Source: an uncultured Sphaerochaeta sp. (GTDB lineage: Bacteria; Spirochaetota; Spirochaetia; Sphaerochaetales; Sphaerochaetaceae). Taken from it: a stretch of 64,000 bases of DNA. The DNA lies in the NCBI RefSeq assembly GCF_963666015.1, contig NZ_OY762555.1, forward strand, positions 1,922,001 to 1,986,000, read 5' to 3'. Position numbers and translations under genes: made by a program. The number at the start of each line of letters is the position of its first letter. The first letter of the stretch is position 1. This document shows, one piece after another, positions 16,727 through 26,582 of this stretch. The notes under the pieces are model-generated. The model was not told the DNA's origin and searched no databases. It saw nothing but the letters and a program-made list of their open reading frames with translations.

Positions 16727-17953
16727 TCAGCTCTCCCTGGTTACACTATCCGTTTGATATGTTTTCTGTGTTGAACCATAGATCAGACCAACGACAGCAA
16801 GCAGAATTCCCGAGATGATCAACAGCCACTCCACAGGAACCCTGTCAGCCAGGGGGCCGAATAGCAAGATTCCGAGCGGTATTGCACTGCCACTGAGCAA
16901 CTGCACAATGGAGAACACCCTTCCCATCTTGTCTTCATCGGTTATCTCCTGGATCATGACAATCTCAGCAGAATTCAAGACGGGAACAAAGATACCGCCA
17001 AGTCCTAAAATGATGAGGTAGAGAAGGAATGTGGGAGCAACTCCCAGAAGGGCAAAACTTACCCCGAAGGCAACCAAAGAGAGTGCGATGGCACGAACTT
17101 TGTTGGAAAAGGAGCCCTTCAGGGAGATAATCAGGCCACCCACCAAGGTACCCGCAGTCCACACCATTTCATTTGCGGTAAGGAACCATACCTCACTACC
17201 GAAGCTCCGTTCCACCAACAGGGGGGTCAGTATTGCTGCCGGGGTGATGAGGAAGAAAGAGAAACCATAACAGATTAAGAGATTACGCAAGAGAACATTA
17301 TTGAATGTATAGGAGAGGCCCTTCTTGATATCCTGAATCATACTGGTCCCTTCTCCTGAGCGCTTCCTTGCCCCTACCTTGATAAAGGAGAAGGTCACCA
17401 CTGCAAATACAGCAGTGGCAACATCGAGTAAGAGTGTCCAGGTAAGGTCAAACAATCCAAGCATCATGCCACCAACGGCAGGAGAGAGGAGCAACAGCAC
17501 TGAATTGATGCTCTGGTTAACCCCTTGGATTCGAACAAGATGTTCTTCACTGACCAATTGGGGAATGATGGCATTCACCGCAGGGGTCTGTACCCCGCTA
17601 CCGAGTGACCGTACGACCGAAACAGCGAGCAGGGCTGTGATCGACTTTGCCCCAGTGGCATAGAAGAGGGCAAGCCCCAGCGTAGCAATGGCAATGAAAC
17701 TGTCAGAGAGCATGATCAGGTGCTTACGGTTGTAGCGGTCTGCCCACACCCCGCTGGAGAGACTGATCAGGAGATGGGGAACCATCTGGGCAAGGGTGGC
17801 ATACATCAGGAACACTCCTGATGAGGTCTCAAGGGTGATGTACCAGATAATGGCATATCCAACAACTGAAGAGCCAAACAATGAAAGATTTTGGCTGATC
17901 AGGAAGAGGACAACTGATGGAGTAAATAAAGCGTTGTTGCTTTTTTGTTTCAT
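16727..17953 (-). CDS. MFS transporter (MFS_3-type drug/metabolite exporter)
   Basis: A 408-residue transporter with about 12 membrane helices. GVWADRYNRKHLIMLSD carries the family's loop 2-3 motif and the second copy is FGPLADRVP. This resembles the EntS/macrolide-efflux-like group, but the substrate is unknown. Monocistronic. It is convergent with the sensor gene; a weak 6-bp hairpin (16702-16716) lies between them. No clear Shine-Dalgarno precedes the start. Confidence 0.82.
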   Translation of the reverse strand: MKQKSNNALFTPSVVLFLISQNLSLFGSSVVGYAIIWYITLETSSGVFLMYATLAQMVPHLLISLSSGVWADRYNRKHLIMLSDSFIAIATLGLALFYATGAKSITALLAVSVVRSLGSGVQTPAVNAIIPQLVSEEHLVRIQGVNQSINSVLLLLSPAVGGMMLGLFDLTWTLLLDVATAVFAVVTFSFIKVGARKRSGEGTSMIQDIKKGLSYTFNNVLLRNLLICYGFSFFLITPAAILTPLLVERSFGSEVWFLTANEMVWTAGTLVGGLIISLKGSFSNKVRAIALSLVAFGVSFALLGVAPTFLLYLIILGLGGIFVPVLNSAEIVMIQEITDEDKMGRVFSIVQLLSGSAIPLGILLFGPLADRVPVEWLLIISGILLAVVGLIYGSTQKTYQTDSVTRES

Positions 17954-18031
17954 GATAATACCACAGATGTATAAAAGAACAGGGAATAGAAAATCCCTAC
18001 CGGCTATAGCACTGTAGCGAGCCCTGTAAAC

Positions 18032-19549
18032 TTAGTCCAGTGGTGTACTTTGCAGACGGATACAATTCCGTCCAGCTTTTTTTGCCTCATAAAGGCAGGC
18101 ATCAGCCTCCCGGTATAGCTCATCAAAACTTGAGGTGATTGCAGATGAGACTCCAAATGAGACAGTCAGACGAATGGAGTGTTGTTCATGGGTGAATATA
18201 TGCAGCTCAACATACTTCCTGAGATGTTCAGCACAAGAGATCATCTCATCCCTACTCTTATGGGAACTGAAAATTGCAAACTCCTCACCTCCAAACCTAC
18301 AGACAATGCAAGATTCGTCAACTTCCTCCTTAAGGATGAAACCAATGGATTGGAGCACAGCATCGCCTGAGCGATGTCCCCACTGGTCGTTGATCTGCTT
18401 GAAGTGGTCAAGATCAAAATAGATAAGATGGGACGGCGCGGAAGTCAGTAGAAGTTGTTCCTCCACCTTCTCGATAAATGTTTGTCTATTATAGAGCCCT
18501 GTAAGCCCGTCAATCTCTGCCCGGTGTTGCAGCTCTTCTGCACGTTGTTTCAGCAGGGTGACATCCTGGATCAGGGTAATGGTTCCGATTGTCTCGGTTG
18601 CTTTGGAGGTAATCGGATACAGTTCAGCAAAAAGCGACCTTCCTCCCAAGGTAAAGTCGAAAGAGTTTCTTTCGCTTCGGCGTACAGCATTACCCCATCG
18701 AGGAATCTCGAGATATAGTTGCCCCTCAATCAAATCCATATCTGTTCCCAGAAGTTCTTTTGCAGCTGGGTTCATATCAACGACATGCCCTTCCCCATCA
18801 CAGATGACAATTCCCTCCCCAAGAAACCGAAACGCCTGTTCCCTTGCCAAGGGGGCCAGCTTGAGCAGATCAAAACGATAGATTCCAAGAAGCAGAAAAA
18901 GCCCAGAGAGGGCAAAGACTCCACTGATGGGTAATATCTGGAGGAACTGTTCATTGCTCACTACCTTTGCCATGGCATACAAGAAGGGGATCACCATGCC
19001 CAGCAACAATATGTATGATTGTTTTCTCATTGAGGAACTGGTGGTAACAACAAAGATAATCACCAAGGAGAGGGAGAACACCGTGAGAAAGAAATTGCCT
19101 GAAATCAGAAATTTTGCAAGCACCGTGGTCTCAACCACCAGCGTTGAATACTGGGATGAGGTGACTAAAGAAACCGAGTGACGAATCCAGTGATGCAGGA
19201 AATCCGTCCCTACCAAAAGGATGCCGAATCCTTGATAGAAATACAGAATCCTTGCTATGTGTTTCTGTTTCTCTCTCCAATATCCTGTATATGCCAAGCA
19301 AAACAACAAGGTGGCAACGGGAGTGTAGAATACACCAATCTGACAAATATTCCGCCAGAGTACCTTGAAGAAAAAGGTATAGCTGACCATCTCGGCGAAC
19401 GAAGTCAGCGACCAGATAAGCATAAAGAGAACAGCAACGAACAACTCGTTTGCTGCACGCTTACTTCGTACCCTCCAGACTGCAACAAGTACTCCCACGA
19501 GCATACCGATGGAGAGTAAATTGAAGAATAGGACAGGGAAGCTAAGCAT
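18032..19549 (-). CDS. 7TM sensor - PAS - GGDEF diguanylate cyclase
   Basis: A 505-residue protein. An N-terminal block of seven hydrophobic helices (about 1-210) of the histidine-kinase N-terminal 7TM type is followed by a PAS domain (about 220-330, GEGIVICDGEGHVVDMN) and a GGDEF domain (about 335-500). The active-site motif is FGGEEF, which is functional in known cyclases. No RxxD I-site is visible. ATG 19549 follows AAGGAG at ideal spacing. It lies downstream of the DUF4180 gene on the same strand. Confidence 0.87.
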   Translation of the reverse strand: MLSFPVLFFNLLSIGMLVGVLVAVWRVRSKRAANELFVAVLFMLIWSLTSFAEMVSYTFFFKVLWRNICQIGVFYTPVATLLFCLAYTGYWREKQKHIARILYFYQGFGILLVGTDFLHHWIRHSVSLVTSSQYSTLVVETTVLAKFLISGNFFLTVFSLSLVIIFVVTTSSSMRKQSYILLLGMVIPFLYAMAKVVSNEQFLQILPISGVFALSGLFLLLGIYRFDLLKLAPLAREQAFRFLGEGIVICDGEGHVVDMNPAAKELLGTDMDLIEGQLYLEIPRWGNAVRRSERNSFDFTLGGRSLFAELYPITSKATETIGTITLIQDVTLLKQRAEELQHRAEIDGLTGLYNRQTFIEKVEEQLLLTSAPSHLIYFDLDHFKQINDQWGHRSGDAVLQSIGFILKEEVDESCIVCRFGGEEFAIFSSHKSRDEMISCAEHLRKYVELHIFTHEQHSIRLTVSFGVSSAITSSFDELYREADACLYEAKKAGRNCIRLQSTPLD

Positions 19550-19612
19550 GCACAACTCCTTGAGATTCTCTGCATTGTACCAGAGATATCTGGAGAAATC
19601 AGCAGAAAGAAC

Positions 19613-19975
19613 CTAGCTAAGTAGCCAATTCATTGCCTTTTCTTCCTCTTCAATGAAGTAGATTTCTCTCCCCTTATTACTTTCAGCAATAAAGGCACGC
19701 AAGCTGGGACTACAACCACTGGTGAAGTCCCCAACAATGGCAAGCCGCATCTGGTAGGTCACAAATTTCTGGAGTACATCTCCGGCAATCTTTGTACTCA
19801 AATCGAAAAACTCAGGATTGATATCCTTCTTACCTACAACCATCCTACTGCATCCAGTCCCAGAGCGAACGTTTGCCATCACATCCAAGGCTGAATCAAC
19901 ATCTGAGAAGAGCATCTCTTCACTTGAAACCTTGGCAATCTCGATTCCGTTCTTTTTCACATATTCAATCTGCAT
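19613..19975 (-). CDS. DUF4180 protein
   Basis: A 120-residue protein matching the DUF4180 pattern: a RMVVGKKDINPEFFDLSTKI stretch in the middle and FIAESNKGREIYF near the end. No enzymatic residues are evident and the function is unknown. The start lies two bases after the stop of the upstream fusion gene, so the two are co-translated. Confidence 0.75.
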   Translation of the reverse strand: MQIEYVKKNGIEIAKVSSEEMLFSDVDSALDVMANVRSGTGCSRMVVGKKDINPEFFDLSTKIAGDVLQKFVTYQMRLAIVGDFTSGCSPSLRAFIAESNKGREIYFIEEEEKAMNWLLS

Positions 19976-19977
19976 AG

Positions 19978-21570
19978 CTACCTACGTTCTCCTTGGAGGA
20001 ATCTTACCATGACATAGGCATCCCCTCTCTCTTCAGCGACAAGAAAGCCCAGACTTTGGTAAAGCCTGTAAGCCCTACTTTCTTTCTGCACAGAGAGTGA
20101 TACCTTCCCGTATCCTGCATGTAACAGAACCTTACACATCTCCTCAATGAGCTGTCTTCCGAGGCCTCTGTTACGGAAAGGCTCCTCTATTGCAATACAC
20201 AGCTCAGGAGTCTCACTGGTAAAGTACCCGTATCCAGGGTCTTGGGGATCAAACAACCGTACCCACACAACACCTACCACCTTGTCTTCAACCTCTGCTG
20301 CAAATCCATAATCCCCTACCCGGCCAAACTCCTGAATATAATGGCTTATTGAAGGATCATCCAGGATTGATAGTGGTGGGGGCGCTCCACCTTCGGGAAC
20401 ATAGATTGCTTCGTACAAGAAATGCCTGAGCAGCGGGTACTCTCTCCTCCAAAGCGGGCGGATTGCTAGCACATGCTTCAGCGAGGCTATTACGTGCAAG
20501 TGGGCACTATGAGGGTGCATATCAACACCCTGAATGACCTCTACCTGGTAGAATCCTCTCTGTACTAAGTACTGAAGATCCCGTTTCAGCGTACGCTCCT
20601 GCTTGCTGAGATAGGTAATACGCTCTGGCTTGATGATAAGAACAGAGTCCAGAAGAGAGCGTTCACACCCCGCTTCAGATGGAGAAAGAAAAAGCGTATC
20701 ACAGCGCTGTCCCCGTTTTGCAAGTTGACGAAGATGTTTTTCGTTGTTTCCCACAAAACGCTCTACATGTTCAATGCCATTGAGAGCTGCCTCATCACAA
20801 TAGGGGGTAGACTCTTGAAGTAGATAACTCTGACTTGCACCCTCTTTAACAGATAGCAAAGCAAGGATACCATGCATGGTACAGCAGTCGATCACAATAT
20901 CCCCATCGTGTACCTGGGCAAGCTCCATCACCTTCATATAGAGCACCTCTGCCTGGGATGGGCAGGAGGGAAAATCAGATGAGGGAGGAAGCGAAAATTT
21001 CAGGGGGCAAAGGGAATCCTCAATCGCTGAACGTCCCCAGAACATACTGGGTTTACTCTCCCCGTCACTCAGAACTATTCCAACGATCTCGGTATGTTCT
21101 CGCCGTAATGCGTGCAGGAAAGTGGTAAAAGTGCCTTCAATCCTCTCTGGAAGAGTAAAGCACAGCAACACCTGCTCCTGATTGCTCCTGATACGCAATG
21201 TCAGCTTAGTTGCCGGGAAAGAGGTATCAATACCATGGGTAGAGACAAGACGATTGATACTCCTCAGTATCCGCTCAGCCAAGGGATGTCTCAGCATACA
21301 TGCCCTCAAGGCAATGAATTGATTCTGTTGTGTACTGATTACCCCGGATGCAAACTTCCCCCGCCAGTCCAGTCCAAAATGGACCTCCACATAGTGGAGG
21401 AACCCTTCCATCTGCTGCATCCCGATCACAGGCTCCACACTTGAGGCAAGCTCTGCAAACTGGGATTGCAAGTACGTATTCTGCAATTCCAGTTGCTTGC
21501 AATAGGGGTGTTCCATGAGTGGGCAGTGACCGCAAACACGAAGCGCGGGACATTTGGCATAGGTTTCCAT
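19978..21570 (-). CDS. Degenerate RlmD/TrmA-like methyltransferase fused to a GNAT domain
   Basis: A 530-residue two-domain protein. Residues 1-365 resemble RNA m5U methyltransferases of the RlmD/TrmA family: an N-terminal iron-sulfur cysteine pattern (C7-x5-C13-x2-C16, C24) and a C-terminal VDMHPHSAHLHVIASL. The family SCNPxT nucleophile motif reads YLSKQERTLKRDL here, so the cysteine is lysine. The general-base glutamate is histidine and the SAM loop is eroded to DCCTMHGILAL. Residues about 390-530 are a GNAT acetyltransferase with RNRGLGRQL and LYQSLGF. ATG 21570 has a close AGGA; TTG 21606 would add 12 residues. Methylation activity is unlikely, while acetylation is plausible. The target is unknown. 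Confidence 0.75.
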   Translation of the reverse strand: METYAKCPALRVCGHCPLMEHPYCKQLELQNTYLQSQFAELASSVEPVIGMQQMEGFLHYVEVHFGLDWRGKFASGVISTQQNQFIALRACMLRHPLAERILRSINRLVSTHGIDTSFPATKLTLRIRSNQEQVLLCFTLPERIEGTFTTFLHALRREHTEIVGIVLSDGESKPSMFWGRSAIEDSLCPLKFSLPPSSDFPSCPSQAEVLYMKVMELAQVHDGDIVIDCCTMHGILALLSVKEGASQSYLLQESTPYCDEAALNGIEHVERFVGNNEKHLRQLAKRGQRCDTLFLSPSEAGCERSLLDSVLIIKPERITYLSKQERTLKRDLQYLVQRGFYQVEVIQGVDMHPHSAHLHVIASLKHVLAIRPLWRREYPLLRHFLYEAIYVPEGGAPPPLSILDDPSISHYIQEFGRVGDYGFAAEVEDKVVGVVWVRLFDPQDPGYGYFTSETPELCIAIEEPFRNRGLGRQLIEEMCKVLLHAGYGKVSLSVQKESRAYRLYQSLGFLVAEERGDAYVMVRFLQGERR

Positions 21571-21641
21571 ACTTCCTACGGTGCGGGTAAAAACAATGTT
21601 TGTCAATTGTGTTTGTCCACTCTCTTTGGTATGCTTATGCT

Positions 21642-22394
21642 ATGAAATACGTACGATTCAAACACCAAGAAGAGGTCTCCTATGGCCTCCTTAGCGATAC
21701 CACCATCAAGGTGCTCAAGGGTTCCCCCTTTACGAGCTACAAAGAAACCAGTGAGAAGCTCTCCTTGGAAGAGGTTGAATTGCTTACTCCCTGTGACTAT
21801 ACCAAAGCCATTTGCATTGGCTTGAACTATAGTGACCATGCCAAGGAGTTCCAGCTTCCCATTCCAACTGAACCGGTTGTATTCATGAAGCCCTCCACAG
21901 CCGCGCTTGCTCCAAACAAGGAGATTATCTACCCAGAGATGAGCAACCGTCTTGACTATGAGGCTGAGCTTGCCGTGGTAATCGGGAAGAAAGCCCGTTT
22001 TGTACCAGAAGCAGATACATCATCCTACATACTTGGCTACACGTGTGCAAACGATATTACCGCACGGGACCTGCAACCCAAGCAGGGACAGTGGACCGTT
22101 GCAAAGAGTTTTGACACCTTCTGCCCCTTTGGACCGTTCATCAGTGATGAAGTCGAAGCGGGTAATCTTAGCATCGAGAGCAGGGTCAACGGCCGGACGA
22201 TGCAAAAATCCAATACCAGCAACCTAATCTTCTCAGTCCCCTTCCTGGTGAGCTACCTCTCTAGGATCATGACCTTGCTCCCAGGAGACATCATTCTTAC
22301 CGGTACACCGGGAGGAATCAGCGGGATGCACAAAGGTGATACAGTGGAGATACTGATTGAGGGACTGGGAGTGCTTCGCAATACTATAGCATAG
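21642..22394 (+). CDS. Fumarylacetoacetate hydrolase (FAH) family protein
   Basis: A 250-residue enzyme of the FAH C-terminal domain family, which cleaves or hydrates 2-keto/enol acids with a bound divalent metal. The metal-binding pattern is visible as DYEAELAVVIGKKAR, then NDITARDLQ and KSFDTFCPFGP. The C-terminal GDIILTGTPGGI is typical. Members include acylpyruvases, oxaloacetate decarboxylases and 2-hydroxyhepta-diene isomerases, and the sequence does not choose among them. The start has only a weak upstream site. It is divergent from the RlmD-like fusion. Confidence 0.88.
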   Translation: MKYVRFKHQEEVSYGLLSDTTIKVLKGSPFTSYKETSEKLSLEEVELLTPCDYTKAICIGLNYSDHAKEFQLPIPTEPVVFMKPSTAALAPNKEIIYPEMSNRLDYEAELAVVIGKKARFVPEADTSSYILGYTCANDITARDLQPKQGQWTVAKSFDTFCPFGPFISDEVEAGNLSIESRVNGRTMQKSNTSNLIFSVPFLVSYLSRIMTLLPGDIILTGTPGGISGMHKGDTVEILIEGLGVLRNTIA

Positions 22395-22398
22395 AAAG

Positions 22399-22427
22399 AG
22401 AGCCGATGGAGCCGGTCCTATCGGCTC
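22399..22427. terminator. Stem-loop between convergent FAH and GH31 genes
   Basis: GAGCCGAT pairs with ATCGGCTC around a GC-rich 12-nt loop. A CTCTCTTACCC tract follows on the plus strand. It probably terminates one or both genes. Confidence 0.55.
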
Positions 22428-22452
22428 CTCTCTTACCCTATTTCCTTGAATA

Positions 22453-24774
22453 CTATTGTATGGTTGCCTCTCGCTCCTCACTGGAGAAGGAGACAAGAGT
22501 CCCTTTTTCTGTTTCTTCCAACATTCCTATTGAGGCAGTCTCCACATAATGTTCGTTGTGCAGGAACACAGCCCAAGGGCCCAAGCTCCCTGTTGCTTTC
22601 ACAACGAACACTCCATCTTCATGAACAATCGTACAAGTTGCAACGACCTCCCCCTTCGCATCATATATCTGGGATTCAGCACTCCTGCCTTCATCAAGGG
22701 CAAAGAGGTGGAAGGTAACATCGCATGTAAAATCATAATCACATGACTGCGTCTCCTTTCCAATGGGAATGAGTGAATTGGGGCGTGCAAAGAGAGGTAG
22801 ACTGAAGTAGTCATACGTCTCCTTGAAGTACCTCCCTCCTGTTACCTCCTCCCCACTGAGAAGATGGGTCCACCTGCCCTCTGGCAGATAGTATGAAGCT
22901 GTGCTACGGTCGTTGAGCAGGGGGGCAACCAACAGGCTTTCTCCTAACAGATACTGTCGGTCAAGATAGATGCATACCGGATCATCCGGGAATTCAAGCA
23001 TCATTGAGCGCATCATAGGGAGACCTTCCTGATGTGTCTTATTTGCCATTGCATAGAGGTAGGGCATCAAAGAACATTTCAGTTCTACAAAGAAGCGCAG
23101 CACATCACAAGCCTCCTCTCCGAAATCCCAAGGAACACGATAGGACTCATTGCCATGCAATCGGCTATGGGATGAGAGCAGCCCAAAGGCCACCCAACGC
23201 TTGAAAAGATCAGGTGTTGCAGTCTGTTCAAACCCTCCAATATCATGACTCCAGTATCCAAAACCGGAAAGAGACAGCGACAAACCTCCTCTCAGGCTCT
23301 CTGCCATCGATTCATAGGTAGCTGAACAATCACCACCCCAATGCACGGGGAACTTCTGACCACCGACCGTTGCAGAGCGGGCAAAAACCAGGGCTTCTCC
23401 CTTCCCACGTTTCTCTTCCAACAACGAAAAAACTGCCTCGTTATAGAGATAGGTGTAGTAGTTGTGCATCTTCACTGGATCACTTCCGTCGTAATACACA
23501 ACCTCGGTAGGAATACGCTCGCCAAAGTCAGTCTTGAATGTATCGACCCCCATGTCAAGAAGCTTTTCCAGTTTACCACGGAACCAGGCAACAGCTTCTG
23601 GGTTGGTAAAATCCACCAAACCCATACCAGCTTGCCAGCGATCCCACTGCCAGATGCTGCCATCGCTCTTCTGTACCAGATATCCTTGTTCCATGCCCTC
23701 GTCGAACATCGCCGATTTCTGGGCTACATAGGGATTGATCCATACACAGACATTCAAGCCTCGATCATGTAAGCCTTTCAGCATTGCCTTTGGATCGGGA
23801 AACTGCCTGGAATCCCAGGAAAAGTCCACCCACTGGAACTCTCTCATCCAAAAACAGTCAAAATGGAATACCTGAAGCGGTATCTTTCGCTGGGCCATCC
23901 CATCAATGAAATGATGTACCGTCTTCTCATCGTAGTCTGTAACAAAAGAAGTGCTCAACCAGAGGCCAAAGGACCAAGGGGGTACCAGTGCAGGTCTCCC
24001 GCTCAACCGGGTATACCGCCCGAGGACTTCCTTGCCAGTATTGCCAGCTATAAGATAATAGTCCAAGCACTCACCGGGCACAGAGAACTGTACAGCAGTA
24101 ACTACCTCACTCCCTACCTCGAATGACACCTTTCCAGGGTTGGCGACCAATACGCCATACCCGTTCGAAGAGAGATAAAATGGGATGTTCTTATAGGCTT
24201 GCTCACTACTTGTTCCCCCATCCTCATTCCAGATGTCAACCACCTGCCCATTCTTGACAAATGGAGTAAAACGCTCCCCCAGCCCATAGATTGCCTCACC
24301 GACCGAGAGGTTAAGGTAATCGGTCTGAAAGACTCTTCCATCATCAGACTGGAAATGTCCACTGAGCTTTCCAGGAGAAGAAGTCAGGTACCTGCCATCA
24401 TACTGGTAGGTCAGATCACAAGGGCCAAAGAGGGGTATGGTAGCCTGTAAAGAACCAGCGATTACCGAAAGCAGCCCATCCTGCGCCTCTTCATAGGTAA
24501 GTAAGGTAGGATCGTCCTTCAACAGTTCAAAGAAGGGACCATCGTTTCTTGCTCCCTTGTAATGGTAGGTACGGATGTGCAGAACCCCTTCCATCGGACT
24601 GCTAATCTCTGTGGTGATCACAGGGGTGTTCAGCGTTGCTCCGCGAAACTCAATCGGTTTGACAGCTGCATAGATGACTATCTTTCCATCCAACTTCTGG
24701 ATATCGACAATCTCCCGTTTGGGTAGATGCCGGATGTGTTTTTGTATGTTCCAGTACCCGTCTCTGAATTTCAT
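22453..24774 (-). CDS. yicI: GH31 alpha-xylosidase, YicI type
   Basis: A 773-residue cytoplasmic glycoside hydrolase family 31 enzyme that releases alpha-linked xylose from isoprimeverose-like xylosides. The catalytic nucleophile is the Asp in FKTDFGERIP (about residue 415), and the acid/base is the Asp in HWGGDCSATYESM. The N-terminal RDGYWNI and the FKTDFGERIP context are those of YicI-type alpha-xylosidases rather than alpha-glucosidases. No signal peptide. The start follows AGGGAG. It is the last gene of the importer operon, 28 bases after the permease. Confidence 0.92.
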   Translation of the reverse strand: MKFRDGYWNIQKHIRHLPKREIVDIQKLDGKIVIYAAVKPIEFRGATLNTPVITTEISSPMEGVLHIRTYHYKGARNDGPFFELLKDDPTLLTYEEAQDGLLSVIAGSLQATIPLFGPCDLTYQYDGRYLTSSPGKLSGHFQSDDGRVFQTDYLNLSVGEAIYGLGERFTPFVKNGQVVDIWNEDGGTSSEQAYKNIPFYLSSNGYGVLVANPGKVSFEVGSEVVTAVQFSVPGECLDYYLIAGNTGKEVLGRYTRLSGRPALVPPWSFGLWLSTSFVTDYDEKTVHHFIDGMAQRKIPLQVFHFDCFWMREFQWVDFSWDSRQFPDPKAMLKGLHDRGLNVCVWINPYVAQKSAMFDEGMEQGYLVQKSDGSIWQWDRWQAGMGLVDFTNPEAVAWFRGKLEKLLDMGVDTFKTDFGERIPTEVVYYDGSDPVKMHNYYTYLYNEAVFSLLEEKRGKGEALVFARSATVGGQKFPVHWGGDCSATYESMAESLRGGLSLSLSGFGYWSHDIGGFEQTATPDLFKRWVAFGLLSSHSRLHGNESYRVPWDFGEEACDVLRFFVELKCSLMPYLYAMANKTHQEGLPMMRSMMLEFPDDPVCIYLDRQYLLGESLLVAPLLNDRSTASYYLPEGRWTHLLSGEEVTGGRYFKETYDYFSLPLFARPNSLIPIGKETQSCDYDFTCDVTFHLFALDEGRSAESQIYDAKGEVVATCTIVHEDGVFVVKATGSLGPWAVFLHNEHYVETASIGMLEETEKGTLVSFSSEEREATIQ

Positions 24775-24802
24775 AGTTTATCTCCCTATTTCTCGGTTAT
24801 GG

Positions 24803-25636
24803 TCAGGTCTTGACCGCGCCTGCCACCATTCCCTTGATGATGTACCGCTGCAGACTCAGATAGAAAATGATGGCTGGAAGAATGGTCAGGAGTACCCCTG
24901 CCATCGCATAGTTCCAATCGACTTTATAGAGGCCAAAGAAGTTGTAGGCAGCCAATTGCAATGTCAATGATTTCTTCGAGCCACTGAGTACGAGCAAAGG
25001 AAGCAAGAAGTCATTCCACATCCACATGGTGTTGATCACGACAACCGAAACTGTTACCGGCTGTAACAATGGAAAGATTATCTGAAAAAAGGCCCTAAGC
25101 GGAGAAGCACCATCAATCATGGCGCAGTCATCCAGTTCCTGGGGCACCGATTTAACCGCCCCATGATACATGAACAAGGCAAGAGAGGCACCGAGACCCC
25201 AATACAGTACACCCAACCCAAGGGGAGAGCCGATGAGATGAAGCTCCTTTGCCACCTTCACCAAGGAGATCATGAAGGAGTGGAAAGGAATCATCATAGG
25301 GGCAATGAGCACCATGAAGATAACAAAACTGTAGCGGGTCTTGGTCCTACTGAGGCGATACCCCGCAAGAGAACTAACCAACACCACACCACTCACTCCA
25401 ACAGCAGTGGCAATGAGCGTATTCAGAAAGTATTGAGGATAGTTCATGATATGGAAGGCATTGCTGAAGTTTTCAAACACAAGCCGTGAGGGAAGAGCCA
25501 AGACATTGCTGGTAATCTCACTGAAGGTCTTGAATGAGTTGATCAACACAAGGAACAAGGGATACAGATATCCCACTGCGATGATGCTGAGTACCACGGT
25601 GGTAAGAGAGGATGCGAGAGACCGGCGCTTTTTCAT
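24803..25636 (-). CDS. Sugar ABC transporter permease, MalG type
   Basis: A 277-residue inner-membrane permease with six helices. The EAA loop that docks the ATPase is visible as ELDDCAMIDGASPLRAFF with FPLLQP. It pairs with the upstream MalF-type permease, overlapping it by four bases. It imports a sugar delivered by the binding protein at 26583; the neighbouring alpha-xylosidase makes an alpha-xyloside likely. No ATPase gene is in the operon. Confidence 0.93.
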   Translation of the reverse strand: MKKRRSLASSLTTVVLSIIAVGYLYPLFLVLINSFKTFSEITSNVLALPSRLVFENFSNAFHIMNYPQYFLNTLIATAVGVSGVVLVSSLAGYRLSRTKTRYSFVIFMVLIAPMMIPFHSFMISLVKVAKELHLIGSPLGLGVLYWGLGASLALFMYHGAVKSVPQELDDCAMIDGASPLRAFFQIIFPLLQPVTVSVVVINTMWMWNDFLLPLLVLSGSKKSLTLQLAAYNFFGLYKVDWNYAMAGVLLTILPAIIFYLSLQRYIIKGMVAGAVKT

Positions 25637-26523
25637 ACCTCAACCTCCCTTTGCTTGAACATCCTTACCTGGAAGAGTGAGAGTATGAGAATGATCAGGA
25701 AGAGGATGACAGATTTTGCAGTTCCATACCCAAAGCGGTTGATGACAAACGCTGTACGGTAGATATCCAAGGCAATGGTGGTTGTGGAATTCCCAGGCCC
25801 ACCATTGGTAAGACTGAAAATGACATCGAAGGCTTTCAACCCATTTGAGAGTGCGTGAAAAACACTCACGGTGATGGATGGCATGATAAGTGGCAATGTA
25901 ACCCTGAAAAACCGACCTACCGCAGAAGCACCATCGATCATGGCTGCCTCGATGAGATTGCGGGGAACCGTCTGTAACCCAGCAATATATACCACCAGAT
26001 AGAATCCCAGGGAGTGCCATACAGAGACCATGAGGACACTGAAGTAGACCAACTTCACGTCCCCCAGCCAGCTGAACATGAAAAAATCCCAACCAGTCAT
26101 CTGGTAGAAAGACTCAAAACCAGCAGAAAAGATGAATCGCCAGATATATCCAATGATAATCAAGCTGATGATATTCGGGACATAGTATGCTGCACGCAAG
26201 GTATTCTTTCCCTTCAGATCACTATCGAGAAGGACTGCGAGCAGGAGAGCGGTGACATTCGTTACAATCACCGAACCCAGTGTAAGGCGGAGGGTAAACC
26301 CAAAGGCCTTCCACATATCCAGGTCATCGAGAATCAATTCTTTGTAGTTCTCAAATCCAACGAAGGTCTGGGCACGATCCAAACCATTCCATTTGGTAAA
26401 GGATGAGAACACACTCATGAGAAAAGGAATCTCAACAGAGATAAGTATCGCAACCAGGGCTGGTAGGGTAAATCCGGTGAAAACCAGCGCCCTGGAGAGT
26501 TGTTTTCGCTTCAATGGTGTCAT
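25633..26523 (-). CDS. Sugar ABC transporter permease, MalF type
   Basis: A 296-residue permease with six membrane helices. Its EAA loop is NLIEAAMIDGASAVGRFF with LPLIMP. It ends in an ATGA overlap with the MalG-type gene. A GC-rich stem-loop lies between it and the binding-protein gene upstream, which may keep permease expression below that of the binding protein. Confidence 0.93.
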   Translation of the reverse strand: MTPLKRKQLSRALVFTGFTLPALVAILISVEIPFLMSVFSSFTKWNGLDRAQTFVGFENYKELILDDLDMWKAFGFTLRLTLGSVIVTNVTALLLAVLLDSDLKGKNTLRAAYYVPNIISLIIIGYIWRFIFSAGFESFYQMTGWDFFMFSWLGDVKLVYFSVLMVSVWHSLGFYLVVYIAGLQTVPRNLIEAAMIDGASAVGRFFRVTLPLIMPSITVSVFHALSNGLKAFDVIFSLTNGGPGNSTTTIALDIYRTAFVINRFGYGTAKSVILFLIILILSLFQVRMFKQREVEV

Positions 26524-26537
26524 GTTGTATACCTAAT

Positions 26538-26561
26538 GGCCGGAAGAAATTCCTTCCGGCC
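26538..26561 (-). other. Intercistronic stem-loop in the xyloside importer operon
   Basis: GGCCGGAAG/CTTCCGGCC with a 6-nt loop lies between the binding-protein stop and the first permease. There is no T-tract, so it probably stabilises the upstream message or partly limits read-through, and is not a full terminator. Confidence 0.7.
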
Positions 26562-26582
26562 TTGGTCAAGAATAATAGCTTC

